DNA of 64,000 bases from Achatina immaculata (lineage: Eukaryota > Mollusca > Gastropoda > Stylommatophora > Achatinidae): assembly GCA_009760885.1 (NCBI GenBank), contig CM019701.1, positions 35,912,697-35,976,696 of the forward strand, written 5' to 3'. A model generated the notes under the pieces. That model worked only from the letters and a program-made list of their open reading frames with translations. It did no database searches and was not told where the DNA came from. This document shows, one piece after another, positions 11,069-22,095 of this stretch. Numbering within the stretch: the stretch's first letter is position 1; every line of letters starts with the position of its first letter. Position numbers and translations under genes: made by a program.

Positions 11069-12800
11069 ATGAAGTTAAGAAGGATCTTATTGCTAAGCAT
11101 GAAAGCGGTTACACGTGTGGCTGATCTCGTTACTTTGTTCGGGATGCCTAAATCAACTGTTTGTACAGTTTTGAAAAATAAAGAAGCTATCAAAGCAGCT
11201 GGTGTGCCGAAATGGGTTACGACACTGACCTCTAGGAGATCGAAAAGTATGGAAGAGATGGAAAAGCTCCTCTTAGTTTGGATTAATGCAAAACATCTGG
11301 TTGATGATGTGATTTCTGACACGATAATTTGTGAGAAAGCCAAGGTCCTCTACGATAATTTAGTGAAAGGAAACTAGTGCTCAAAAGGAAGAGTTTAAAG
11401 TCAGTAGGGGATGGTTCGAGAACTTTAAGAAAAGGACTGGGATCCATAGTGTTGTTATGCACGGAAAGGCTGCCAATTCTAATTTGGAAGCAGCAGAAAA
11501 GTTTGTAAAGGAGTTTAAGGAGTTTGTGAACAGTGAGGGATATGTTTCGAACCAAGTGTTCAGTTGTGATGAAATGGCCTCTTTTGGAAAAAGATGCCCA
11601 GGCGAACGTATATCTCAAGGAAGAAAAGTTTGTACCAGGCCATAAGCCAATGAAACACTGCCTTACTCTCTTGCTGTGTGGTACTGCTAGTGGGGGCTAC
11701 AAGATCAAACATCTCCTCGTGTACCATTCAGAGAACCCACGAGTCTTTAAGAAGAACAACATCATTAAGAGCAAACTTAATGTTATGTAGAGATGGAGTG
11801 TAAAAGCTTGGGTTACCAGGCAGTTTTTCACTGAATGGATACACCAGGAGTTTGCTCCTTTAGTAAAGGTTTATCTGCAGGAGAAAAATCTCCCGATGAA
11901 GGGTCTTCTTGTCCTGGACAATGCTCCTACGCATCCCCCAGGCTTATAAGATGATTTGATGGGCGAATATAGCTTCATCAAGCCCCACCCCCAATACCAC
12001 TCCTCCTATCCAGCCTATGGACCAGCAGGTGATGTCGAACTTCAAAAAATTGTTCACCAAGGCTATGTTCCAGAGATGTTTTGAAGTTACATGTGAAACG
12101 GAACTGACCCTCCGAGAGTTCTGGAAGGACCACTGCTATATCCTCCATATCGAATCATCGAGAAAACATGGAGGGAAGTGTCTTTGAGGACAATAAACTC
12201 TGCCTGGAAAAATCTCTGGCCTGAATGTGTTGCTTCTAGGGGCTTCGAAGGCTTTGAGGAACCACTTGTTGTTCCTGACATCATATCTCTGGGCAGGTCC
12301 ATGGGTTTGGAAGTCAGCGAAGAGGATGTCAACGAGTTAGTGGACGAGCACAGGACAGAGCTGACAACGGAAGAGCTTCAGCACCTCAACCAGCAGCACC
12401 AGAAAGAAGTCGCAGAATAAATTTCTTCGGGAGAGGAAGAGAGAGACGCTGGAACCATTCCCACTGTTGAAATCAAGGACCTTCTCAGCATGTGGTAAAA
12501 AAACCTAGGCAGTAGTTGAGAAGTGGCACCCTTATAAAGCCCTTGTTAACATGCGTATTAACTCGTTCAATGATAACATCATTGAAAACATTTTGGAAAA
12601 GTTTAAAACTGTCGCCAACATCAGACCACTTTGGAACGTTGGTTCTCAAAAGACACTATGACCAGTGACCCCAAGCCCTCTACAACTGATACATTAGCAA
12701 AAGGCATGAAAAGGCAAAGAATGTAGACACCAGAACCACCAGAAATGCATTTACCTGATGTTGTTATGGAAGGTGATTCGCTTTCCAAGCAATAATCTCT
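11069..12800 (+). pseudogene. Tigger transposase pseudogene (TIGD1-like)
   Basis: Decayed DDE transposase of the pogo/Tigger family, closest in recognisable text to TIGD1-type proteins. From the N-terminus: CENP-B-like DNA-binding helix-turn-helix (VADLVTLFGMPKSTVCTVLK, about 11110-11180), the region MEEMEKLLLVWINAKHL, the first catalytic Asp block (CDEMASF near 11565), PGHKPMKHCLTLLLC, YHSENPRVFKKNNIIKSKLN, the second Asp block (LVLDNAPTHPP, about 11910-11940), MDQQVMSNFKKLFTKAMFQR near 12015-12080, and an acidic C-terminus (SEEDVNELVDEHRTELTTEE). Frameshifts or stops lie near 11377, 11600, 11790, 11948 and 12420, so no active protein is possible from this copy. Confidence 0.88.
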
Positions 12801-13111
12801 CTCCTCCTCCTCCTCCAACTTCAACATGTGCCATTATTATTCCTTTTAAAGGTAAATGCAGGTTTTTATATTTCTGATTTCTTAATTTACTTTTTAAATT
12901 CAAATATTATTATTATTTGTTAATATTTTACCTTAAAATCCGGTGTATTTATTGTTAAAATCATTTTGAAAATTTGAGTTCGTGGGACACAGGAACGGAT
13001 TAATCTGTTTCCATTATTTTAAAGGGAAAAAACTGTGTTGGAACTCTAACGATTTCGAACTCGAACGGGGTTCTGGAGCGGATTAAGTTCGGATTCCAAG
13101 GTATCATTGTA

Positions 13112-13290
13112 TTTGGACATAGGTTGTGGTCTCCTCATTTTCTTTTATTTTGACAGTTATAATTCTTTCTGATATATATTTTGTTTCCAAGATTTTGTCA
13201 GCCGTGTTTGGTTCTATGATCATTCCGACACCCTGTTTTGCTCTTTCTTGCTCACTCACTCCGAAGTATAGGTGTGGTAGTATTTTCCAA
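13112..13290 (-). pseudogene. LINE-C endonuclease, outer fragment
   Basis: Minus-strand continuation of LINE-C beyond the Tigger. It reads GMIIEPNTADKILETKYISE and then TTYVQI toward the insertion. The other side supplies YAHCNAADTEEECEEFFD. Together these match the conserved endonuclease block around 'vqvYAPt...F...L' of APE-type LINEs, with the Tigger splitting it exactly. The upstream part of the endonuclease is missing. Confidence 0.75.
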
Positions 13291-15241
13291 ATAAATGAGA
13301 CATGATCTGGCATACGGGTAAACTGATTAACAGAGTGAGTACCCGGTTTAAGGTGGTTAAAGGGTAATTTAGCTTGAATGACTTCGGCAAAAGCTCTGAA
13401 ATAGCATGCAACATGAGAAGTAAGTGTGTAAAAGTTGTAGTATAAATACCAGGCAGGATTAGGACAGATAGAGTAGCAGATTTTGCGAATTGGCTCAACA
13501 TAGAAGCAGTTGTGCAATAGCAACAAGACGAGAAATTATTAGATATAGGCAGCATAGATAAATACATTAACTTTATAACTCTCTTATGAGTTTCGCTTGC
13601 TTGTCCAGCAGAAATGATATAATTGTGTTCTGTTTTATAGGGATACATAATTCTTATGTATTGTTTACATCTTTTACCTCTGAGCTTGGTGTTGGCAGCT
13701 CTCATTATCTTTATTTTTCTCCTTTTCATTCTCTCCACTAATCCTCCTTTTTATCGTTCATGCCACATGTGTTGATAGTACATAGTTTAAGAAGAGCTTT
13801 TCTGTCTCTCTGAAGTTTAACGTTACAGAGTCTTTTCCGTTTAAATCAGTCCGTCTATTCTTCCTGTGTTTTCTATGAGCGGTAAAGAGATCAATCGCCG
13901 GATTGATGGGCCACTCGCGGTTTGAGGGCGTAATTTAACCTGGGGGAGCCCATCTCCCTGTGCGAAAATATTTCTACCAGGTACATTTATCAACGAAAAT
14001 TAAAATATTGTATGAAATTGTGTGATTTGGTGTGTGAATTTATTCGAATGTTGGACGTCATGAGAGACGTTTATGGACTAGTTTGACTGTAGTAGAAATG
14101 TAAATTACGTATTCTAGCATGGTGTTGAAAAGCATCTGTCTATTTGTTTATCTTATTTATTATCACTATTCACATTCATATGGCGGACTTATTTCTTTAG
14201 ACTGTAAGGTCGCCATCATGTTTTACCCCACTGTTTGAGACGTCACTTTACCGCCTTCATCGCCATTTCGCATTTCGATTAATCATCTTCATGATTTGGA
14301 AAGATTACAAGTCTTTAACTGTTGATACGACCTTATCATCATTGACATAAATGTGTGGAACTTGTATGTGTGTGTAAACATTGAATCTGAGTTGTAATGA
14401 TGATGTAATATAAGTCATCAAAGCTAAACAACAAATTAACCAAAAAATAATACTTAACTTGTAGAGATCCTCTTGGTTAGGGCATCAAGTAAATGATGTG
14501 GCTAGATGAGAGTGAGGTAAGAACAAGAATCACGGCAAAAGAAAACTATTGGTGAAAAGTGAAAAGTGTCAGTGCAGAGAACAGATATCCCTGCCTACTG
14601 TGACTTTGAATGTGTCTGTGTTACTCCGCATTATTTACATGGAGCAGGTACATTGTAAACTTTGTTGACTGTTCTCGTTGTATCTTGAATGTTTTATGCT
14701 ATCCCAGACAAATCCTGTGACACATTTATAAAACTGTTGATATAAGAATTCATCATCGGTCTTGAATTCATTCAAGACCGATGGCCGTTCCAGCAGACAA
14801 TGGTGGATAATTTCTGGATAAACCTTTGCGAGTCACCCTGACGAAGTACAGAATAAAACACATTTAAGCATCGGATTATCGCATGCAGTCAAATGCTTAA
14901 AAAAAGAACATTGTGTATAATTGTGTAAGACATGCTAGAATGAAACTGGATAGTGTGTCAAGTAGTTTTAAAATTTTTAATTCCACCTTTGGCTACAGCA
15001 AGGATGAATGTGAATGAATATATTCAATCTTCACCCTTTCGACCGATACATTCTAGAATTATTATGCTGTCAGATGTAGTGCTTAAACCAAGGGGAAAAT
15101 GCTCATTAGATAACTGTGAAAGGCCAATACAATTACGCACTTCATCAGTGCATAGAAATCTGGTAAATGCAGGAAAAGACAAGTGAAAAATAATAAAGAC
15201 AAATTCTGGTGGCATGATCATATCATTACTGAAAAGCTGAA
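13291..15241. other. no gene recognised
   Basis: About 2 kb without an assignable gene. The overlapping frames at 13104-13738 partly shadow the LINE-C endonuclease and are otherwise unrecognised. A perfect hairpin lies at 14754-14783. Confidence 0.4.
14754..14783. repeat. 13-bp perfect inverted repeat
   Basis: CATCGGTCTTGAA (14754-14766), a 4-base loop, and its exact reverse complement (14771-14783). It has no flanking poly-T or CDS that would make it a terminator; origin unknown. Confidence 0.8.
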
Positions 15242-15630
15242 CCCCGTCTTACATCCTATATCCCACCCGTGCTTACATCCTACATCCCACCCGTGTCGTT
15301 GATCATCACATGGGGCTCGCATTGCAGTGTGCCATGTTTTTCTGTTTTCGGCGAGTTTTTAAATCTCGTCAAAGGATCTTATGCCCAATAATTTACACTC
15401 TCAACAATGTTTTTTTTAGCGTGGTCGACCTCTTTTCCTTTGTCCTGTTGTGTGACTTCTTTCTCTTTGTCCTGTTGTGTCCCATTTGATAGACTGGTTT
15501 GGGATTCTCTGGTTGTTTTTTCTTATCACGTGACCAATATATGTCCATCTATCTTTTTTTTAAATCACAGATGAGACAGGCTGTTGTGTGTTCATCCACT
15601 TTATCTCTGTGTTGGTCATGAATTTGTTCA
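15242..15630 (-). mobile_element. LINE-B 3' fragment, degenerate
   Basis: Minus-strand LINE-B end with a duplicated terminal segment (two copies of cttacatcc-tatcccacccgtg at 15249-15295), then the eroded C-terminal region (cggcgagtttt, gtggtcgacctctttt). A further small internal duplication of the ctttgtcctgttgtg segment lies at 15437-15480. No open frame remains. Confidence 0.75.
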
Positions 15631-15639
15631 TAATAAAAA

Positions 15640-16185
15640 ATGTACCCCATAAAGAAGGACTGAGACAAGGATGTTGTCTCCATGTCTATTCAACATGTAC
15701 ACAGAGAACATTTTCAGACACTGGTGAACTGGCAGGATTGAACATGGAAAAGTTGGGGGGGGGGGGCGGGGGGGAGGAAGACATGTCAACACTTTAAAGA
15801 TATGCAGACGACACAGTCCTTCTAGCAGAGAATCCACAGAGCCTATAGAAATTAATAGATATTATACAACATAAGAGGCCAAGCTAACAGGCATAAAATC
15901 CTTTGTTGAGGTTGAAAGACTCGCCGAAGACAGGAAATATTGGCGAACTACTTTGCGAGCCCTATGTGACGTCTAACGGCACGGGAAGGATATAAGATAT
16001 AAGATAAGATACAACATAAGCCAAGAATGGGGACTTGGGACCAATATCAAAAAGACCAAAGTAATGGTGTTCAACAGGAAAGACTAGAAGCCATAAATGG
16101 ATATAACCGTAAACAAAGAGAGACAAACAAGTGACAAACTACTGCTACCTAGGACATAAACTAATTGAAGATGGGAAATGGGTGA
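15640..16185 (+). pseudogene. LINE-D reverse transcriptase fragment
   Basis: Plus-strand RT piece. The first frame carries HKEGLRQGCCL (QGC-LSP block), followed in another frame by [16 protein letters not shown] near 15795-15845 with an intact Y-A-D-D catalytic motif, then GTNIKKTKVMVFNRKD near 16035-16085. It is split by a LINE-B fragment at 15876-16008. A G-rich run (15755-15776) interrupts the region between the blocks. Confidence 0.8.
15876..16008 (+). mobile_element. 133-bp LINE-B tail inserted in LINE-D
   Basis: Extremely 5'-truncated LINE-B 3' end (aggccaagctaacaggc to the gatataagatataag tail). Perfect 12-bp target-site duplication ATACAACATAAG at 15864-15875 and 16009-16020. Confidence 0.92.
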
Positions 16186-16746
16186 ATTTCTGGGAGAGTT
16201 CACACTGTACTTGCAGCTGTTCTAAAACTTGTGCATCTGTTCATTCTTCATGTTATATGACCTAATTTTATGTAAAATTACATTTCTGTTGCATTAATCT
16301 TTCTCTCTGGCTTTTTGCTTACGAGTCTGTTTTTTAATACTTGTTATAATGTTCTTCAAGTCTTAGAGTAAAGATCTGGCCGAGACAGCTTCTTCCTTTT
16401 TGATTTTTAATTTAAACCCCGTCTCTAACGTCACAAAGTGTCAGCTCAATGCACATTCGACTGTGGTGTACAAAGAACATTTGCAGAAGCAGATATGAGT
16501 TGGAAGATTTAAAAATTTCAAAGCAAGATGGAGAGAAAATGCAAATATGAAGTACTCCTAGAACCAAATGAAGCAACGCGTTCAGAGACAGAATCTGAGA
16601 TAGAAAATATATCAACGCTAGAAAAAAAGATGAGAACATTTTTCAGCACCCTACTCCAGATCAACAGCAATAATCCGGTGGGGCGGAATAGAGCGTTGTG
16701 ATGCGCATGTCGAGAGTGGCGATGATATTGAAAATTCCAATAAGGT
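16186..16746. other. no gene assigned
   Basis: AT-rich. The segment 16480-16680 reads like eroded coding sequence on the plus strand (acidic and lysine-rich) but I cannot name it. Confidence 0.35.
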
Positions 16747-16759
16747 AGTAAGACTTCTT

Positions 16760-17528
16760 TCTACTATCTAGCAGCCACAAAGAAATGCAAGATAAAATAA
16801 ACAAGCTAACTCGAATGCAAACAACATAGGACTAAAGATCAACGTAAGAAAGACAAAGTTAATGAAGCAAATTGTGAACAACATTACTCAGGGTAGATAG
16901 CAAGTTAGTGGAGGAAGTCAACGAATTTGTATATCTTGGCAGTAGAGTAGTAGAAAATAGAGACAGCAGAGGACATCAACAGCAGACTTCCTAGAGCAAG
17001 CCAGACTTTTGCAGTGCTGCAGACTATATGGAAATCTAAAAAACTAAGCATTAATACGAAAATCAGGATATTTAAGACGAAAATCAGGATATTTAAGAGT
17101 AATATTCTAAGTGTAATACTCTATGGAAGTGAATGCTGGAAAATCACCAAAATCATAGAAAACAAGTTGAATTCTTTCCAGACTAAATGTTTACGAAGAA
17201 TAAAAAATATTTTGGCCAAACACCATAAGAAATAACATCTTGTTGGCAGAGATGCAGATGAAGCCACTGACAGCAATTATTGAAGAAAGACGCTGGCGAT
17301 GGTTGGGACATGTGCTCCGAATGATGACAACTCACTACCAAAAATATCACTAAGATGGACACCACAGGGTAACAGAAGTAAGGGTAGACCAAAAGAGACA
17401 TAGAGAAGAACAACAGAAAGGATGTTGAGCAATAGAGGGCTCACTTAGGCAAGAGCAGAAAAAAAGGCAAAGGACAGGAATTTGTGGAAAACCCTTGCAG
17501 AAGCCCCATGTGCCCTGGGCACTTAAGG

Positions 17529-17567
<39 letters not shown>
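16760..17567 (+). pseudogene. LINE-E, longest copy, with TSD and (GA)n tail
   Basis: 808-bp 5'-truncated non-LTR element. The coding remnants are GLKINVRKTKLMKQIV, EFVYLGSRVVENRDS, the frame 17014-17235 (INTKIRIFK..., VILYGSECWKITKIIENKLN, TKCLRRI) and a C-terminal block on the minus-frame shadow (RRWRWLGHVLR-type). A small tandem duplication of cgaaaatcaggatatttaag lies at 17059-17096. The 3' end gggcacttaaggttcag leads into (GA)n. Perfect 13-bp duplication AGTAAGACTTCTT at 16747-16759 and 17568-17580. Confidence 0.9.
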
Positions 17568-17571
<4 letters not shown>

Positions 17572-17580
17572 AGACTTCTT

Positions 17581-18777
17581 ATGGAAGCCGAGATATTTGA
17601 TCCATTGCCCCTACGGCCATCTTGTCGTATCCCTTGACTAAATCTTATTGGGAAACTGAAGAGTTTGACCAATTGTCTTTACACGTGTTATGGTATAAAG
17701 TAGACTCACTCTACAAAACTCCACCACAAATATAATAAGAATATACAAAACTATATATAAAGAATCATTTGGGGTTGAAGGTTTCACTGTGCCCAAATTA
17801 TCCAGAAACACTGATGTAAAATGGATAAATCATGAAATATATTGTGGGTCTGATTTCCTCAAATGCAAAGATTTACAAACTACGAAATTTCATAAATTTA
17901 GATGACTTTTATAATTCTCGAACAATTTCTAAACACTTTTGTCTGAACATCTCCTAACATTCGTGGGAAAAGTTGGAAACGAAACTATAAGGGAGTACGA
18001 TAAAAACAGGACATTAGATGATAGGCAGTACTTTAGAGAATATAATGAAGCCACAAAGAGTGCCTAGCAGACCATCCTAACATCCTACCTTATGCCATGC
18101 AATCCAGATATGGGGCGATCAAATTAAGGGGCGATTGAACGTGAATGAACTACTGAGATATAATCACTAAACCAGTAATAGCAATTTTTTCATAGTGTAA
18201 CAAATTTCACTGGCCGACGAAAGTTTAGTGTGTATACGCTTTTTGTCAAGCTCTAATTCCTATAAAGTTTATTACTAAGACGTGTAGAGAGGGAAGGAAA
18301 AAGAACATATTTTCTTGAATCACCAAGAAAGATCGATGAAAGTAATGACAACTGATTATTTATAATTAGAAAGAAGACATTTTTTCTTAGCAAAACCATG
18401 AGAACCTTCCAGCAGGATCAGTTTCTATACTAAGGAGTAATCATTATAATAATTATTGGTAAAAAATTGAAGAGGTGCTTTTGCGAAAGTTTCAAACATG
18501 AACCTCAAACATAAACCAGTACATGACACTAAACTGATGTGCTGGCTCTAGGAACACTACTTCAAACCTCTGTTGCCGTTTACTATAGCTCTATAAGATG
18601 TGATAGAAATCCAGTGTGTAATTTTATAATTCTGCTCTCTGATTACCCAGCTTTGCCCGGTGATTTATTTTTTAATAGACGACTGGGATAAAGTCGTCTA
18701 TTAAACAAGAAAAGGAATAAATTCTATGTACAGTGTAATATCGAAGTAATTTTACTTACCGGTATTTAAAAGTATAA
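17581..18777. other. no gene recognised
   Basis: 1.2 kb of AT-rich sequence. No domain, tail or TSD found. Confidence 0.4.
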
Positions 18778-18780
18778 GTC

Positions 18781-18836
18781 ATCATCATCAGGTGCCGTGC
18801 CGACTGGCGTTGGCTATTATGCTTCTCCAGAGTACA
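18781..18836 (-). mobile_element. Very short LINE-F 3' end
   Basis: About 55 bp matching the extreme 3' end of LINE-F (caggtgccgtgccgactggc, encoding the terminal R-H-G-T-stop on the minus strand), preceded on the plus strand by a (TCA)n tail. It matches the 3' end at 21049-21105. Confidence 0.85.
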
Positions 18837-19619
18837 CGAAAAGTTTTAATTGAACATTTGTTTTGTTCAAAGACGTTTTAAAATAATATTATGTCCTGCT
18901 ACCAGCTACGTTTCACTTTTAAAATTTGTTGCTTGTTATTTCTGTTGTCCTTGACATAGATGTATCTCGAAATATTGAACTGTTTGCATTTTTTTTCGTG
19001 ACAGTTTTATTGTCTCTATTGCCATGTCTACTAATTTTTTTCTATGTCTTTTTTTCCTAACTTCACCACACACACACACACCATTGTATACCTGTCTTTC
19101 TTACAGTGTTTTAAAATTTAAATTTCACAAGATAATAAACGTTCTGATATATTTCATCAATTCTGATAACTGACAATATTTTGAAACTAAACTATACATA
19201 AACTGAGACTAACAGACAGAACATGATACATAAACTGTCTTCCTCTTGATAAATTACAGAGATATAATCTCTTTTCATTAATAACCATTCATCACAAAAT
19301 TAGGACTTAGACACAACAAAATATATTTAATAAATCATAGAAAGGGAATCAAACAACAGCTATCAGATGAATACATACAATATATTTTGTACGTATTTGA
19401 TATTTGAAATAAACATATTAGAAATGTACTCTCAGAACAAGAATGGCCTCGGTTAGATCCATCTGTAATTAACCCGCATCTTTGTGAGAAGTAAACATCT
19501 CCTCCACTCCTATAAGAAAATGCCTCGCTCAAACTGTAATTTTTTTAGTCACCGAAAATAGATGAATCATCAACTCTCTTAATTCTGTCACGAGTGTTTA
19601 CTAATCTTCACTTAGAATC
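18837..19619. other. no gene recognised
   Basis: AT-rich. Contains a short CA repeat at 19068-19080. Confidence 0.4.
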
Positions 19620-20177
19620 ACTTGAGAAAAGGCCGTGTCCACAAGACGGGGTTTTAGATTAAGTAAGCCACAGGGTCTGTGGTTTAGATCATCATCACTG
19701 CACTCCGGACATGTCCACAGGTGCTCAGCACCCACCCCCTCCCAATATATCGATCAGCGTACTATGGCTGATAGGCCCGTTCTGTGTTGCTTTACAAGTC
19801 TTCTCACGCGTCCCAGTCTTTCATTCCGGGCCGTGCCAATCTGTAATCCCAGCTGTCTAAGCATCTGTCGAAGTTCTCTTTCCTGCTTATCTTTCAAAGC
19901 GCATTGATAATATCGGTTAGATCTAGTAGCTCTCTATCTGCGATGACGACAGAGTCAGCCAACCTATCAGCTTTTTTCATTTCCTGGACCCCTGTATTGG
20001 TCAGGGACATAGATGAAGGCTACTTTGCGAATCGTTGATCTCTGCAATGACTTAAGCTACTGCCTGAGTACCCAGCCCGCCTCGACATTCCGGATCATAC
20101 TCACTGAATCACTTAGAATGCAGACACGGGCGTAGCACTGTGAATCCAGACTTAGGAATGCTTTCGTTATCGCCATC

Positions 20178-20728
20178 CACCCAGCGGGGATGCACTGATA
20201 TCCTAGACACGTCGAGGTCTTCCGGTGAGAAAGTCCAACTCTAGACTATTTTTTATAAATAGGAAACTACGAGGTTTTGGTACGGTAAAGTAAGATAACA
20301 AATATTGTAGGATTAAACCTCGAAAAAATCGTAGACAAAGCACTTTAATGAGACGTGAGAGAAAGAAAAATCACAAGAGAATTACCTGGGATTCGAACAC
20401 GGACTCCGGTAGGACGAGCAGCCGTCTAGCCACGAGAGAACAGCGTACTATCGACTTGGGGTGCTAGTTGGCTAAGTCGATAATCCAACTCTAGACTAAA
20501 CTGGTGCAACGGAAACCACGGTGTCACGCAGTCCGCTTCAGAGACCCACCAAGAATACAGACCAAAGCCCTGCGATACTCTGAACCTTTTGTGGTCCTCT
20601 CGGGGATCTCGTGTGGTTCTTTCGGGGACCACACAGGAGACCACGGGACCTAACGAGGACCACAGGCGTAAATTCAGTAGGATCACAGTGCGGTCTTGGT
20701 GGTAGAAGCGAACGAAGAAGAAGAAGAA
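20178..20728 (+). mobile_element. Retroposon S copy 3 (5'-truncated) in LINE-K RNase H
   Basis: Begins inside the beta module (cacccagcggggatgcactg) and ends with a (GAA)n tail at 20712-20728. Perfect 12-bp target-site duplication GTTATCGCCATC at 20166-20177 and 20729-20740. It carries a nested SINE-T. No protein is encoded: open frames here, including the large plus-strand frame from 20611, are shadows. Confidence 0.92.
20249..20483 (-). mobile_element. SINE-T, complete tRNA-derived copy nested in S
   Basis: 235-bp SINE on the minus strand. It has a tRNA-like head with an A-box-like TGGCTAGACGG and B-box GTTCGAATCCC, a body with gtgatttttctttctctcac, and a 3' end cctatttataaaaaa. Flanked by the perfect 15-bp duplication TCCAACTCTAGACTA at 20234-20248 and 20484-20498. 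Other copies are at 28831-29198 and 41332-41510. Confidence 0.92.
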
Positions 20729-21048
20729 GTTATCGCCATCACCTCCATCGTCATGGTACTTGTGGTCATAGCGAAAGCACCGCTGGCTTCCTGGATTGTT
20801 TTGCATGCTGGGTGTGCTGTGAACGCCCATGCACTCCTCTGATGTCGTACAACAGATCCATTTGTGTAAATAATTGCATCTGCATCACTGGAGTTTTCAC
20901 TGATGAGGCGTTAACCTCTGCATTCATCGCAAGTGGATTCTGCTCTCTGCTCCACTTGTCATACGTGACAATGCAAGAGAAGGTGCCCTTGAACGCTGGA
21001 GGCACAAGTATCCATTCCTCGCCAGGGGTGATGTTGTTACAGTTCACA

Positions 21049-22095
21049 TCATCATCATCGTCAGGTGCCGTGCCGACTGGCGTTGGCTATTATGCTTCTC
21101 CAAAGTACACGATCCTTCATGCAGGCCATAAGCTCAGTTGGTGATCTCCTCTCACACTATACCGTCAGACTGTCCAGTATAATTTCTCTTGGTCTTCCTC
21201 TTGATCTTCTTCCTTCTATTTTTCTTGTTGTTATAATATTTTCAATGCCCCCGCTTCTCATTGCATGTCCTATGAAAGTACATTGTCTCTCTCTTATTTT
21301 TTTACAAGATTTTTGGTCTCTCTAGCTCTTTTCATATATTCTTCATTAGTTATTTTTGCTGTCTGTCCAGGGGATTTGCAACATTCTTCTAATAAACCAC
21401 ATTTCTGCTGCTTCCAATGATTTTTGTGCAGACCTGCCTATTGTCCATGAATCACTTCCACATAACAATATAGGTTCAATATAGCATTTTAGGACTCGTT
21501 TTCTAACATTCATTGATAAGGATGTGTTGGATAATATGTTTCTTATTCTCTGAAATGCAATCTTTGCTTGACCTGTTCTTTTCCTAATTTCTGTTCTGCA
21601 TTTCCCATCTGAAGTTATCTCCAAGGTATATGAATTTCTGCACCTGCTTTAGAATAGTTCCGTTAATTTTATACTTCATGTTGGTGGATTCTGTTTCTTG
21701 GATATAACCATAGTCTGTGTCTTTTTGATGTTCAAAGTAAGGACTTTCTGTTCACTGTCTTTGGTGACTTTATCCAAGAGATTTTGCAGATCTTGTTGGT
21801 TCTCAGCTATCAGTACTGTGTCGTAAGCATACCGAAGGTTGTTAATATTGTATCCTCCAATGTTTATGCCTGGTTCTGTGATGATCGTTCTTAGAATGTT
21901 CTCTCTGTACAGAGGACAAATGTCTGGATATAGAACACATCCTTGCTTTATAGGTTGATATTTTCCAGTTCTATTTTCAACTCGAATTGCTATTTCTTGC
22001 TGCCAGTATAGATGTTTTACAATCCTCAGGTCTTTGCCGTCTATATTGATGTCTTCAAACATTTTAATAATTTCATTATGTTCACTGAAATGAAA
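21049..22095 (-). pseudogene. LINE-F inserted in LINE-K
   Basis: 1.05-kb 5'-truncated non-LTR element. Frame 21676-22062 begins with MFEDINIDGKDLRIVKHLY and has the RT block PIKQGCVLYPDICPLY and the catalytic motif as RYAYDTVLI, where the usual Y-A-D-D has become Y-A-Y-D. Frame 21346-21624 has RKRVLKCYIEPILLCGSDSW and EMWFIRRMLQIPWTD. The 3' end encodes R-H-G-T-stop and runs into (GAT)n. Flanks TTACAGTTCACA (21037-21048) and TTACAATTCACA (22096-22107) form a 12-bp duplication with one difference. Confidence 0.9.

Larger units (their letters stand above)
10694..13109 (+). mobile_element. Tigger/pogo DNA transposon inserted in LINE-C
   Basis: A 2.4-kb element flanked by TA at 10692-10693 and 13110-13111, the target duplication of the Tc1/mariner-pogo superfamily. 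The right end, read inward on the minus strand (CAATGATACCTTGGAATCCG), matches the left end CAGTATTGACACC...GAATCCGAACG except where a run of 30 C's replaces a few bases. The subterminal GAATCCGAACG-type and gaacggattaat motifs are characteristic of Tigger elements. It carries a broken transposase, listed separately. Confidence 0.9.

Noticed and set aside
10949..11377. 142-codon plus frame as a host gene starting at its first Met
   Set aside because: Only the latter part, read with a frame change, matches Tigger transposase; the N-terminal hydrophobic part is non-coding element sequence.
20611..21144. 177-codon plus-strand open frame
   Set aside because: It crosses the S tail, LINE-K in antisense and the LINE-F tail; it is a chance frame over three elements.
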